Shown here in pieces: positions 1-8,255 of a stretch of 64,000 nucleotides of DNA. The position numbers and the translations under genes are program-made. The stretch spans positions 1 through 64,000 of the forward strand of contig CAIMUX010000136.1 in assembly GCA_903844735.1 (NCBI GenBank), written 5' to 3'. Every line of letters starts with the position of its first letter. Position 1 is the first letter of the stretch. The stretch comes from Candidatus Eiseniibacteriota bacterium. Its GTDB lineage: Bacteria; Eisenbacteria; RBG-16-71-46; CAIMUX01. The notes beneath the pieces were generated by a model that saw only the letters and a program-made list of their open reading frames with translations, was not told where the DNA came from and made no database searches.

Positions 1-164
1 CTTTGGGTACTCCTTCCGTGGAAAGGGTCTTTGGTTGAGCACCCCTTTCATACCACGGGAGGAGTCTGTTTTCACCCCTGTTTTACTGGCGTTTCGTACA
101 TTTCTCTCACGCAGCAGTCAGGCCACGCGCCGACGACAGTGTCCGAGGCCCGCGAAATCCGGGA

Positions 165-241
165 TAATACGGGTGTCGGTACGGGGTTCGGCCGTCCGCG
201 TCGGTGTAGTCCCGAAGCCACCGCTTGGCCTCCCGCAGGGC
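165..241 (-). pseudogene. Duplicated 3'-terminal fragment of a CHAT-domain gene
   Basis: These 77 bases match 1747-1823, inside the 3' end of the CHAT gene at 1710-4838, with only about four mismatches by eye. Read on the minus strand both copies encode the same end segment (ALREAKRWLR, then YTDADGRTPYRHPYY). The copy lacks everything upstream, including the catalytic His and Cys, and the ORF around it is unrelated low-complexity sequence. It is a gene remnant or a recombination footprint, not a working gene. A frameshifted extension upstream of 241 is possible but could not be shown. Confidence 0.7.
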
Positions 242-540
242 CCGGATACGGCGCGGCCGCGGCGTGGGCGGCCCGCACGACGTTACACAGCGCCTCGCAG
301 CCGTTCCCGAGCCCCTTCTGCGTTTCCTGAACCACGTGCCGGGTCTGCCGGACTCGCGGCGGCCGCGGCGTATCCGCGTAGAAGAAGCGCAAGACCCGGG
401 CCGAATGCCGATCCCGCGGTCCGCAACGTGACAACCGCCCGAAAGCGCTGACAATCCGCCCGGTCAAGCACGCACGTCGTCAGGCCGTGGCATCCGAGGC
501 CTGCACGAGACGTGGGCGATCGGCCCTGGTCTTGAGAAAA

Positions 541-622
541 GCGTCACAAATCGTATCGCGTTCGCCCCCACAGCGTCACAAATCGTGTCACCTGGGCCCG
601 AGAGGCGATACAAATCGTGACA
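541..622. repeat. Three motif copies at 32-bp period
   Basis: The core CACAAATCGT or TACAAATCGT occurs at about 545, 577 and 609, and the blocks begin at 541, 573 and 605. The spacing is exactly 32 bp, close to three helical turns. The middle copy reads GTCACAAATCGTGTCAC. Helically phased copies of one motif look like a protein-binding array, but no adjacent gene shows what would bind. Confidence 0.5.
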
Positions 623-928
623 CCGCCTCCCGACTTCGATATGGCGATGGCGGCGCCCCGTTCGGAAAGCGCGCCAAGGTTATGTCGAGAGTTTCCGGGA
701 AGGCCTACCTGCGTGGACGCTCGGGGTCGGAGGTGCTCTGGTCGGCGCCTACGTGGACTCCTCCTGGTCCCCGGGACCGCAATGCGACCCGGCACGATGG
801 TGTCGCATGAATCGCGGGAGGAGTCCATGTCATCACAAGGGGGAACACCGCGGTAGAGCCAGGAACCGGCACTCACGAACAACTCGACGAACACGCCCTG
901 CTCGAACCCCAAAATCACGTACTTGTTT

Positions 929-1336
929 ACTCGCAAGCCAGTGTCAAGGCCTGAACGTGGCGTGCCTGTAAACTCGCAAGCCAGTGTCAAGGCCTGAACG
1001 TGGCGTACCTGTAAACTCGCAAGCCAGTGTCAAGGCCTGAACGTGGCATACCTGTAGACTCGCAAGCCGGTGTCAAGGCCTGAACATGGCCTACTTGTAA
1101 ACTCGCAAGCCGGTGTCAAGGCCTGAACGTGGTCTACTTGTAAACTTGCAAGGCAGTGTCAAGGCCTGAACGTGGTCTACTTGTAAACTCGCAAGGCAGT
1201 GTCAAGGCCTGAACGTGGTCTACTTGTCGACTCGCAAGCCAGTGTCAAGGCCTGAACGTGGCCTACTTGTCGACTCGCAAGCCAGTGTCAAGGCCTGAAC
1301 GTGGCCTACTTGTCGACTCGCAAGGCAGTGTCAAGG
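929..1336. repeat. 43-bp tandem repeat, nine full copies plus a partial
   Basis: Units start at 929, 972, 1015, 1058, 1101, 1144, 1187, 1230, 1273 and 1316, always 43 bp apart. The core TGTCAAGGCCTGAACGTGG is nearly invariant and the junction (CTGTAAACTCGCAAG versus TTGTCGACTCGCAAG) drifts along the array, grouping neighbours. There are no unique spacers, so this is a minisatellite and not a CRISPR array. 43 is not a multiple of three, so it is not a coding repeat. On the minus strand each unit carries a TTGACA hexamer. Confidence 0.9.
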
Positions 1337-1368
1337 GTTGACCATAGCTTCTTCGTTAACTTTCTCGC

Positions 1369-1494
1369 CGTTTTGGGGTTGGGTAGAGGCGTGTTCGCCG
1401 GCCTTCCCGCCATTTTGGGGTTGGGTAGAGGCATCTTCGTCGACCTTTCCGCCATTTTGGGGCTCAGCCGACGCATCTACTTCCGCATGGCCGA
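1369..1494 (-). repeat. 42-bp tandem repeat, about three copies (14-residue period)
   Basis: The block beginning CGCCATTTTGGGG recurs at about 1367, 1409 and 1451. On the minus strand it lies in an open frame (1331-1615, 94 codons) that reads as a hydrophilic 14-residue repeat of the form DASTQPQNGGKxxE. The period preserves the frame, which hints at past coding. No domain, ribosome-binding site or conserved neighbour supports a gene, so it is listed as a repeat only. Confidence 0.5.
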
Positions 1495-1709
1495 GCTGAG
1501 TAGGGTTCGACTGCACCGGAAGTAGCGTCTGGTTTACACTTGGCGGCATTCGGTCACACCTTCTGCTTCCGTGCTCACGCTCATACCAAACCCTCGACCG
1601 CCTCGATGCACTCATAGGTAACCCATGCCGGGGTCCGAACGGCCGGCAGTCACTCGCCGTTCACGAGAATCCGGTGTGGTCATGACCTGGAAAGTGCCTT
1701 TTCCTATTG

Positions 1710-4700
1710 TCAGTCCCGCACCCCAATCAACACGAATGCTGACCAGTAATACGGGTGCCGGTACGGGGTCCGGCCGTCCGCGTCGGTGTAGCCCCGAAGC
1801 CACCGCTTGGCCTCCCGCAGCGCCTGGGCATTCGGCCCGGAACCAGTGGAACCGCTCTTCAGGTTCTCATAGAACCTCTGCATGAGCAGTGCGGTGGCCC
1901 GGTCCTCGACCCTCCAGAGGCTGACCAGCATCCCGCGGGCGCCGGCCTGGAAGAAGGCGTGGGCGAACCCGATGGTCCCTTCCCCGCCCAGGTCGCGGCC
2001 AAGCCCGGTCTCGCAGGCGCTCAGGGTCACGAGGTCGGCCCGGAGCCGCCATCCACGCACGATCTCCCCGGCGGTCACGAGGCCATCCACACTCGGATCC
2101 CCGCGCAGAGCGGCTTCCAGCGGGTCAGGCAATTCATCCTGCGACAGCACCAATGCTGAGTTCTCAGGTCGACGGTCATCGACGAGCGCATGGGTGGCAA
2201 AGTGGAGGCCGACGAAACGCGCCAGGCTGTCGGTCGCGGCGAGCCCTTGCATTTCGGTCTCTGAGGCGTCCCGCCCGAGCAAGACCCGGCTGCCCGGAGC
2301 CAGAGTCGCCAGCGCGAGCACCTCGTCCCGGGTGCCGATGAGGGGCGGGAGTGCCCGAAGATCCGCCCGCCGCGAAGCGGAAAACGGCGGATCCCCGACC
2401 AGGAGCATGGGGTCGATGGACGCCCCGCCGTCGTCCTTCGTCCGGTCCACCAACCATGCGTAGACCGCCGTCGAAGGTGTGTAACTGATGGCGAAGCGGT
2501 CGCCGAGCAGAGAGCCGGTCGTGTCCACAAGCGCTTCCAGCGGGATGCGGCGGAGCGAGCCCGAGGGGATGACCACGAGGTCCTCCACGCCCGCAAGGAA
2601 CGGCTCCAGAGGTCCGACCCATGTCCCGTAGACGTCGCGAGCCTCGCGCTGCCACACGATGTTCGGCACCTCGGGCTTGGTAACGTCGCGGCGGAAATCC
2701 TTGGCCTCGGAAAGGAACCGGGACGGCGCGCTTCCCCCTAGTCTCGCCCACCGAACCGGTCCATCCGCGCGGAGGACATATCCCCACGCCTCGGTCTCAC
2801 CGGGACGCATTTCGGCCTCGCACCATCCCAGGATGGCTGCCGTCTTGCCCAGCACGAGGCGGGCGCGATCGAGAGGGATCGGCTCGGCGGCGGTTGCGGG
2901 ATGATTCGCCGCTTGTTCCTGCTGAAACGCCGCCCATCGTGACTGAGCCCCGAGAAGTGCGACCCGCGTCTCCTCCACCCGAGTCTCTGCTTGCGCGGTC
3001 GTGTCGGTCCGTGCGGCTTCCACGAAGGCACCGAGCCGCCCCTCCAGATCTGAAAGCGCCGTCTTCAGGGAGTCCCGGAGGGCCACCGCGCGAGGCGTGA
3101 GGGCGGCGTCATGGGCAGCCCGCAGAAGGTCGGCGAGGGCGCGCCCCAAGTCGCGTTCAGCCTGGGGCCAGGCCTGGTCCGTCAAGCCGCGCTCCAGGCG
3201 AACGACGGCAAGGAACGGATAGGGGGAGGCCATGAACGAGGCCCGCTCCAGCCCGGCGCCGGCCCGAAGGCGCGCCGACTCGTAGGCTCCGGCGGCAAGC
3301 GTGAGCAGCGAGTCGGCGCCGGATAGGTCTCCCAGCGCCCGTCGCACCAGCCCGCGTCGCAGCCGCGTCTCCACTGTATAAGGGTGCTGCACACCAAGAA
3401 GCCGCACCCGGATCGTCTCCGCCGCTCGTAGGGAGGAGTCGGCAGCGGCCAAACGCCCCAGGGCGAAGTAAGCGGTTCCGAGGCCGTGCAGCGCGGAGGC
3501 GGTCTCTTTACTCTCTCCCCCGCGAAAGGCCCGGAGAATCGTCCTCGCCTCGTGAAAGGCAGCGACAGCATCCTCGGCTTTGCCCTCCTCCTGAACGATC
3601 TCTCCGAGCGTGATGAGATTCACCGCCAGGTCCGGATCTCCCGGCTCCAACATCCTTCTCTGCATCCCCAGGGCCCGCCGGCAAGCCTCCTCGGCGGCGG
3701 ACAGATCTCCGAGTCGCCGGCGTGCCTTGGCCAGGTTGATCAGAAAGAGAGCCGTGTTGGGGTGGTCGCCGGGCGTCGCCTGCTCCTGCATGGCCAGGGC
3801 CTCGCCATACAGAGGCTCCGCCTCGGCCTCGTTGCCCTGCTTCGCCTGGAGGGAAGCCAGATTGGCCGTGACGGCGGCCACTTCAGCGCTCTGTGCCCCG
3901 AACACCGGGCGAAGCCGTGCCAAAGCCTCTCGAAAGAACGGGTCGGCCGACGCGTAGTCCCCGTGATCCAGAAGAGTCGAGGCCAGGTTGTTCAACAGGA
4001 GCGCATAGTTCGGGTCGTCCTCGGCCCCGATCCGCCGGTAGAGATCGGCGGCCTCTCGCGACAGCGATTCGGCCCGGTCATTGTCCCCCAGCATCTGGAC
4101 CACCGAGGCCAGATCCCCGATGGCGCCCGCAACCACTGGATGCTCCTCTCCCAACACCCGGCGGCGCAGAGCCAGCGATTCCTCCAGGAATGGCCGAGCT
4201 CCCTCGGGATCGTTGGCGTTGAGCCGGATGACCCCGAGCAGACTGATGCACTCGGCCACCTCCGGATGATCCGGACCAAAAACCAGTCGCAGAATAGCCA
4301 ATTGGCCGGTCACGGCCGAGTCGGCGCTCCCCCACGCCCCAGCGTCAAGATGCTCGAATCCGACGACTCCGAGACTGTCCGCCTCGCGCACCCGACGCAT
4401 GTCGGCGGGCGCCAAGCCTAGAATTGTCTCGAGGGTGCTCACCGTCCGCGCGGCATCGGCGCGCTCGAACGCGCGGGTTCCTTCACGGTCAACGCGACGG
4501 GCAAGCAGGTCCCGAGCCAGGGCCAGGGCCGGCTCGTACTCCCCGCGAAGACGGAGGGCGAGGATGCTGTCGGGCCAGGCTGCTATGACACTGTCGGGAG
4601 GGGCCGGGGAGAGATCCTCCGGCATCGGGGGTTCGGTGAGGGTCGGTGGGATCGGTGTCGCTCCGACCGATCGGGGCTGTGTGGCCCCAACGAGGTCCGC

Positions 4701-4838
4701 CACCGTGGCCCCGACCGGCAGCGTGGCCCCAACGGGGTCCGCAACCGTGGCCCCGACCGGCAGAGCGGTCCCGGCCATCACCACCACGAGACAGACCGCT
4801 GCCAAGCTCGCCGTCAGGCGTGCAGTTCTCAGGTCCAC
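1710..4838 (-). CDS. Exported TPR-CHAT protein (caspase-like fold)
   Basis: 1042 residues. The start is the GTG at 4838, preceded by GGGAGGTGAAC. An N-terminal hydrophobic stretch (about residues 10-28) looks like a signal peptide, then comes a 14-residue motif repeated twice (LPVGATVADPVGAT type, 42-bp DNA period). Residues about 80-480 are TPR-type helical repeats. The C-terminal third is a CHAT domain, the caspase-like peptidase family. The His of HFATHA (about 883) and the Cys of LSACETG (about 942) are the expected dyad, followed by GARGMLVSLWRV. It is the last gene of a minus-strand group with the CHASE2-SpoIIE and FecR/FN3-like genes. CHAT proteins of this form often sit beside CHASE2 proteins in cyanobacteria. 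Export suggests an envelope role; the substrate is unknown. Confidence 0.88.
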   Translation of the reverse strand: MDLRTARLTASLAAVCLVVVMAGTALPVGATVADPVGATLPVGATVADLVGATQPRSVGATPIPPTLTEPPMPEDLSPAPPDSVIAAWPDSILALRLRGEYEPALALARDLLARRVDREGTRAFERADAARTVSTLETILGLAPADMRRVREADSLGVVGFEHLDAGAWGSADSAVTGQLAILRLVFGPDHPEVAECISLLGVIRLNANDPEGARPFLEESLALRRRVLGEEHPVVAGAIGDLASVVQMLGDNDRAESLSREAADLYRRIGAEDDPNYALLLNNLASTLLDHGDYASADPFFREALARLRPVFGAQSAEVAAVTANLASLQAKQGNEAEAEPLYGEALAMQEQATPGDHPNTALFLINLAKARRRLGDLSAAEEACRRALGMQRRMLEPGDPDLAVNLITLGEIVQEEGKAEDAVAAFHEARTILRAFRGGESKETASALHGLGTAYFALGRLAAADSSLRAAETIRVRLLGVQHPYTVETRLRRGLVRRALGDLSGADSLLTLAAGAYESARLRAGAGLERASFMASPYPFLAVVRLERGLTDQAWPQAERDLGRALADLLRAAHDAALTPRAVALRDSLKTALSDLEGRLGAFVEAARTDTTAQAETRVEETRVALLGAQSRWAAFQQEQAANHPATAAEPIPLDRARLVLGKTAAILGWCEAEMRPGETEAWGYVLRADGPVRWARLGGSAPSRFLSEAKDFRRDVTKPEVPNIVWQREARDVYGTWVGPLEPFLAGVEDLVVIPSGSLRRIPLEALVDTTGSLLGDRFAISYTPSTAVYAWLVDRTKDDGGASIDPMLLVGDPPFSASRRADLRALPPLIGTRDEVLALATLAPGSRVLLGRDASETEMQGLAATDSLARFVGLHFATHALVDDRRPENSALVLSQDELPDPLEAALRGDPSVDGLVTAGEIVRGWRLRADLVTLSACETGLGRDLGGEGTIGFAHAFFQAGARGMLVSLWRVEDRATALLMQRFYENLKSGSTGSGPNAQALREAKRWLRGYTDADGRTPYRHPYYWSAFVLIGVRD

Positions 4839-4988
4839 CGTTCACCTCCCTCAATCATTCCCTTCCGAACAGGGGTCATGACGGCTGTGACTGCGGCCCG
4901 CCGCGGCCCTGGTCGCGAACGGGAGCGGCCTCGCGCCTTCGCTGTCTGGTGACGGGCATCCCGCCTGGATCACGCTCGCGGGTTACCC

Positions 4989-6884
4989 TCAATCTCCCGG
5001 TACATCCACCCCAGGAAGCACCCGCAGAACCAGCAACGTCATGTCATCCGCCTGGGTCGTCAGCCCCGAGAACCCCTCCACCGCCAGCCGCGCCGCCGTA
5101 CCGATCTGTGAGGCCGTCTGATGCGCATGCACTCGGAGCGTCTGCTCCAGCCGCTCGATCCCGAATTCCTCGCCCTTGGCATCCCGCGCTTCGGTCACGC
5201 CATCCGTGTACAAGCAAAGCACGTCACCCAGCGACAACGTGATCTCCTCCACCGGGCACGGCAGGCCGGGGAACATCCCAAGGAAAAGTCCTCCCGCTTC
5301 CAGCCGCCTCACGCTTCCGTCCGAAGAGATCAGAATCGGGAGGTCGTGCCCGGCCCGGGCAAAGCGCAGACGGCGGGTCGCCGGATCCAGCTCCCCTAGG
5401 AACATCGTGACGAAGGTTGTGGGGCTGGTGCTTTCACAGAGTAGGGTATTCAGACCATCCACCGTGCTCTCAAGGTCATAGTCGCGGCGCATCGCATGGC
5501 TGTGCAACGCCGCCTGCACGCTCGACATCACCAGCGACGCGGGCAGGCCCTTCCCCGACACATCGGCCATGGCCAGCAGCACGCGATCCTGTCCGGGCCG
5601 CCGGATGACATCGTAGTAGTCCCCTGACACGGCCGCCGAGCTGACGTTGATTCCCCACGCCTCGCACCCAGGGATCTCCGGCATGGCCTTGGGAAGGAAC
5701 CGTTCCTGGTTGGCCCGCGCGAGAACGAGCTCATGCTGCATGGCCGCCGCCGCCAGCTCTGAGGCATGCAGATCCCGCAGCGTCTCGACGTAGGTGGCGA
5801 CGAGCGCGTACCCGCCAGACAAGAGCAGCGCCCCGAGCAGAAGCCCGCCGGGAACGACCAGGGAGCCATAGACCTGCAGCAGTCCGGTCGCGGTCAACGC
5901 CAGCACGATCCAACCGAGAACCGCAAACGTGGCGCGCAGCGGTCGCCGGCGCGGGATGAGCATGGCGATACCGAGGGACCACGCCAGGAGCCATCCCGCC
6001 ACGGCCGCAGAAGAGGCGTCCCGAAGTGGCGCCCCGAGCAGCAGCGTCTCCGTGGTGGCCGCCAGTACCGCGACACCGGGCAGTCCGGTCGTGCGCACCC
6101 CTTCGCCGACATCCTGCAGACCGGGCACCGCCACAAAGTCCTCAGCCTGCGCCCCCACTTCGCCCACGAAAACGATCCGGTCCCGCAGCGTGGCCAGGAC
6201 GGCCGGGTCGCCCTGCAGCACTGCAGCGTACGACACCTGCGGGATCGGTCTCGTCAGCGAGGGGAACAGGATCGGCACCGGCCCCGTGACACGGAACCCG
6301 GACAGCCGCTCGGGCATGGTCTCCAACCCGAGGCGATCGAGGCGCGCATCGCGTCGGAACCGCCGTATTGTTCCGTCCGGGTCAATGCGGAAGTCGATCA
6401 CGAACGCCCCGCGAGACGCAGCAACCAGCAGGGGATCCGGGCGGCGGGCCACGGAAAGGCTGCGACTTCCCTCGCTCACACTCTCCCGCATGGAAAGCGG
6501 CAGATGCACCATCCCGGCCGCGCGCAGGGCCTCAGCCAGAGAGTCGGGCGGCTGTGGAAAAGTCTCGGTAGAAAGCTCCAGGTCGAAGACGATGGCACGC
6601 ACTCCCGCCTGCGCAAGCCGCTGCGTGAGCCTCGCGTGCGGCCCCTGATGCCGCGAAAGAGGGTAGATGGGCTTCGGAAAGACCTCACGCCGTGTCGCCG
6701 CGTCGATCCCCACCACCGCCACGGAGCGCCAGGCCGGCACCGGCCGCTTCGCCTGGAAATAGGCATAGAAGCGTTGGTCGAGGACGCTGAAGGCCACCGG
6801 TCGGATCGCCACCGCCACCGGGACTAAGAGCAGCACCGGCAACACGCGGCGCACGAAGCGACGTATGGGCGAGGACATCGTCAT
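4989..6884 (-). CDS. CHASE2 sensor with SpoIIE/PP2C phosphatase
   Basis: 631 residues. An N-terminal membrane segment (about 12-30) is followed by a CHASE2 extracytoplasmic sensor (about 35-290, with FPKPIYPLSRHQGPHARL and DRIVFVGEVG). Hydrophobic helices span about 295-370 and a short coiled linker follows. The C-terminus is a SpoIIE-type phosphatase (about 400-625): SGDYYDVI, ADVSGKGLPASL, LYTDGVTEARD and DDMTLLVL hold the metal-binding aspartates. It probably senses an envelope signal and dephosphorylates a cytoplasmic protein, often an anti-sigma antagonist. No STAS or RsbW partner is in the window. The ATG at 6884 lies 3 bases after the stop of the upstream gene, so the two are co-translated. 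Confidence 0.9.
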   Translation of the reverse strand: MTMSSPIRRFVRRVLPVLLLVPVAVAIRPVAFSVLDQRFYAYFQAKRPVPAWRSVAVVGIDAATRREVFPKPIYPLSRHQGPHARLTQRLAQAGVRAIVFDLELSTETFPQPPDSLAEALRAAGMVHLPLSMRESVSEGSRSLSVARRPDPLLVAASRGAFVIDFRIDPDGTIRRFRRDARLDRLGLETMPERLSGFRVTGPVPILFPSLTRPIPQVSYAAVLQGDPAVLATLRDRIVFVGEVGAQAEDFVAVPGLQDVGEGVRTTGLPGVAVLAATTETLLLGAPLRDASSAAVAGWLLAWSLGIAMLIPRRRPLRATFAVLGWIVLALTATGLLQVYGSLVVPGGLLLGALLLSGGYALVATYVETLRDLHASELAAAAMQHELVLARANQERFLPKAMPEIPGCEAWGINVSSAAVSGDYYDVIRRPGQDRVLLAMADVSGKGLPASLVMSSVQAALHSHAMRRDYDLESTVDGLNTLLCESTSPTTFVTMFLGELDPATRRLRFARAGHDLPILISSDGSVRRLEAGGLFLGMFPGLPCPVEEITLSLGDVLCLYTDGVTEARDAKGEEFGIERLEQTLRVHAHQTASQIGTAARLAVEGFSGLTTQADDMTLLVLRVLPGVDVPGD

Positions 6885-6887
6885 CGA

Positions 6888-7877
6888 CTACGGAGCCGTC
6901 GCCTGCAGATCCTCACATGCCTGCTTGTATAACCCAAGGTCGCTGAACACTCGGGCGCGCCAGAGTCGGGCCGCCCCGTTCGGAACCTCCGACATCGCCG
7001 CATCGAACCGCAGGATCGCCTCCTCGTGAAGACCGCTGGAAAGAAGCAGCACACCCGCCCGCAGATCATCCAGGCCTTCCACCGCCCGATCCAGTTCCCG
7101 TTCCTCTTCAACCTTCAGGATCCGGAAGGTGGACCATGCGGCATTCCCGGGCCAGCCTTCCACAGCGGGCCGCACCCGCCAGAGGTACTCGCCTCCGGGT
7201 AAGAGTCCATCGACCACCAGGCTCGTCCCGGTGACCGTGTGGGCCGTCTCGGTCCCTTCGGCCGCGGTCCAGGTTGTCTCGTAGCGTTCCACTCCGGGAA
7301 TGGCCGACCAGACGAGACGGACCTTCCCCGGGCGGGCCGCACCGTTGTTGGCCGGAAGCACAGGCGCGGGTGCCGGGGTCATCACCTCCCAACTGCGGGC
7401 CGAGCGAGTGAGGAGTGGCCGGTCCCGAGTAGAGCCGGCCCATTCGGCCAACTGACGCGCGATCCAGGATCGGACGGACCCTAGCGTGCCACCCGTCCCT
7501 GTGCCGCCAAAGACCGTCTCCGCGGGACCAGGCAGATCGAACGGACGACCGGACGGGTCGAAGCCGCGACACGAGGCGCCCGACGCCACCACCAACGTGT
7601 CCCCGTCGCGGAGGACCACTCCCGGCGAGGCCGCCCGCGGGCCGCCGGGGCGGCGAATCGAGACATCACCTGTGGAGACCACCACAAGGCCGGTGTTCAC
7701 CTTGGTTTGGGCGACCGCCGGGAGTCCGGACACGAGGATCAGCAGCACGATCAGCCAGCCGGTTCGCCGGACTCCGTGAACAGTGTGCAGACAAAGGTGG
7801 CGATGCCGTCCCGCGGAAGGGCCGTTCGCAGTTCGTTCCGTGGGAGAAGCGATGGGATCCGATGGCGATGGACGCAT
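6888..7877 (-). CDS. Exported FecR-like / FN3-like protein with TPR tail
   Basis: 329 residues from the ATG at 7877, which has GAGGTG five bases upstream; a TTG at 7895 is open but poorer. A hydrophobic segment (GWLIVLLILVSGLPAVAQ) is a likely signal peptide. The first half resembles a FecR-type beta sandwich (STGDVSIRRPGG, then LRDGDTLVVASG). The middle is fibronectin-III-like (VRLVWSAIPGVERY, LPGGEYLWRV) and the end is a short TPR-like helical part. It is first in the operon with the CHASE2 and CHAT genes and is probably the periplasmic partner of that set. Domain names come from pattern recognition only. Confidence 0.65.
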   Translation of the reverse strand: MRPSPSDPIASPTERTANGPSAGRHRHLCLHTVHGVRRTGWLIVLLILVSGLPAVAQTKVNTGLVVVSTGDVSIRRPGGPRAASPGVVLRDGDTLVVASGASCRGFDPSGRPFDLPGPAETVFGGTGTGGTLGSVRSWIARQLAEWAGSTRDRPLLTRSARSWEVMTPAPAPVLPANNGAARPGKVRLVWSAIPGVERYETTWTAAEGTETAHTVTGTSLVVDGLLPGGEYLWRVRPAVEGWPGNAAWSTFRILKVEEERELDRAVEGLDDLRAGVLLLSSGLHEEAILRFDAAMSEVPNGAARLWRARVFSDLGLYKQACEDLQATAP

Positions 7878-8255
7878 GGGGCACCTCAAAGACAATCAGA
7901 CGGACAGACAGACAGACACATAGACAGGAAACCAACATGGGAGATCGGCGCCCGAAAGCCTGGTGCGAAACTCGGGCCAAGCCAAGCTCCGGCCGCGCCG
8001 AACTCGCCGGGCGCAACGGTACCGTTCGGAGGGGGAAAATGCCAGCAGGGTGTTCGCGACGTTGCAGTGCAGACGGCAATCAGGCCTGGGTGCCGGTCAG
8101 GCTCGACGAAGTGACGCGGGGCCCCGCAGGCCGAGACAAACTGACCGACGCACACTGACCTTGCCAGAAGGTCAGTTACGTGCCAAACTGATCGTGCGTG
8201 ACGTGCAGTTCGTCACATTCTCGAAACCGGTGAAAGGAAGAGTCGGAGGAAACCC
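7878..8255. other. Divergent intergenic region with GACA tract and two palindromes
   Basis: It separates the minus-strand CHAT operon from the plus-strand ATPase. It holds a tetranucleotide tract (GACA)4 with flanking imperfect copies (about 7898-7927), a perfect 12-bp palindrome AACGGTACCGTT (8015-8026), and a perfect 9-bp inverted repeat ACTGACCTT/AAGGTCAGT with a 5-nt loop (8154-8176). No consensus promoter was recognised. Confidence 0.6.
8154..8176. promoter_or_regulatory. Inverted repeat upstream of the ATPase gene
   Basis: Arms ACTGACCTT (8154-8162) and AAGGTCAGT (8168-8176) are perfect complements around GCCAG. It lies 80 bases before the ATPase start. There is no T-run after it, so an operator or a 5'-UTR hairpin is likelier than a terminator. 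Confidence 0.35.

Larger units (their letters stand above)
1..1709. other. Repeat-rich region without a convincing gene
   Basis: About 1.7 kb with only short ORFs, none with recognisable domain content. It holds a 77-bp near-copy of the end of the neighbouring CHAT gene (165-241), three copies of a short motif at exact 32-bp spacing (541-622), a 43-bp tandem array (929-1336) and a 42-bp tandem array (1369-1494). Each is listed separately. Decayed or rearranged DNA downstream of the CHAT operon is the simplest reading. Confidence 0.6.

Noticed and set aside
544-990. Minus-strand 148-codon ORF in the left region
   Set aside because: It runs through the 32-bp motifs and into the tandem array; no ribosome site or family similarity.
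929-1336. CRISPR array
   Set aside because: Units abut at 43 bp with no unique spacers and drift in sequence, and there are no cas genes in the window.
3486-4421. Plus-strand 311-codon ORF
   Set aside because: Shadow of the TPR region of the CHAT gene, which has a strong start and clear motifs.
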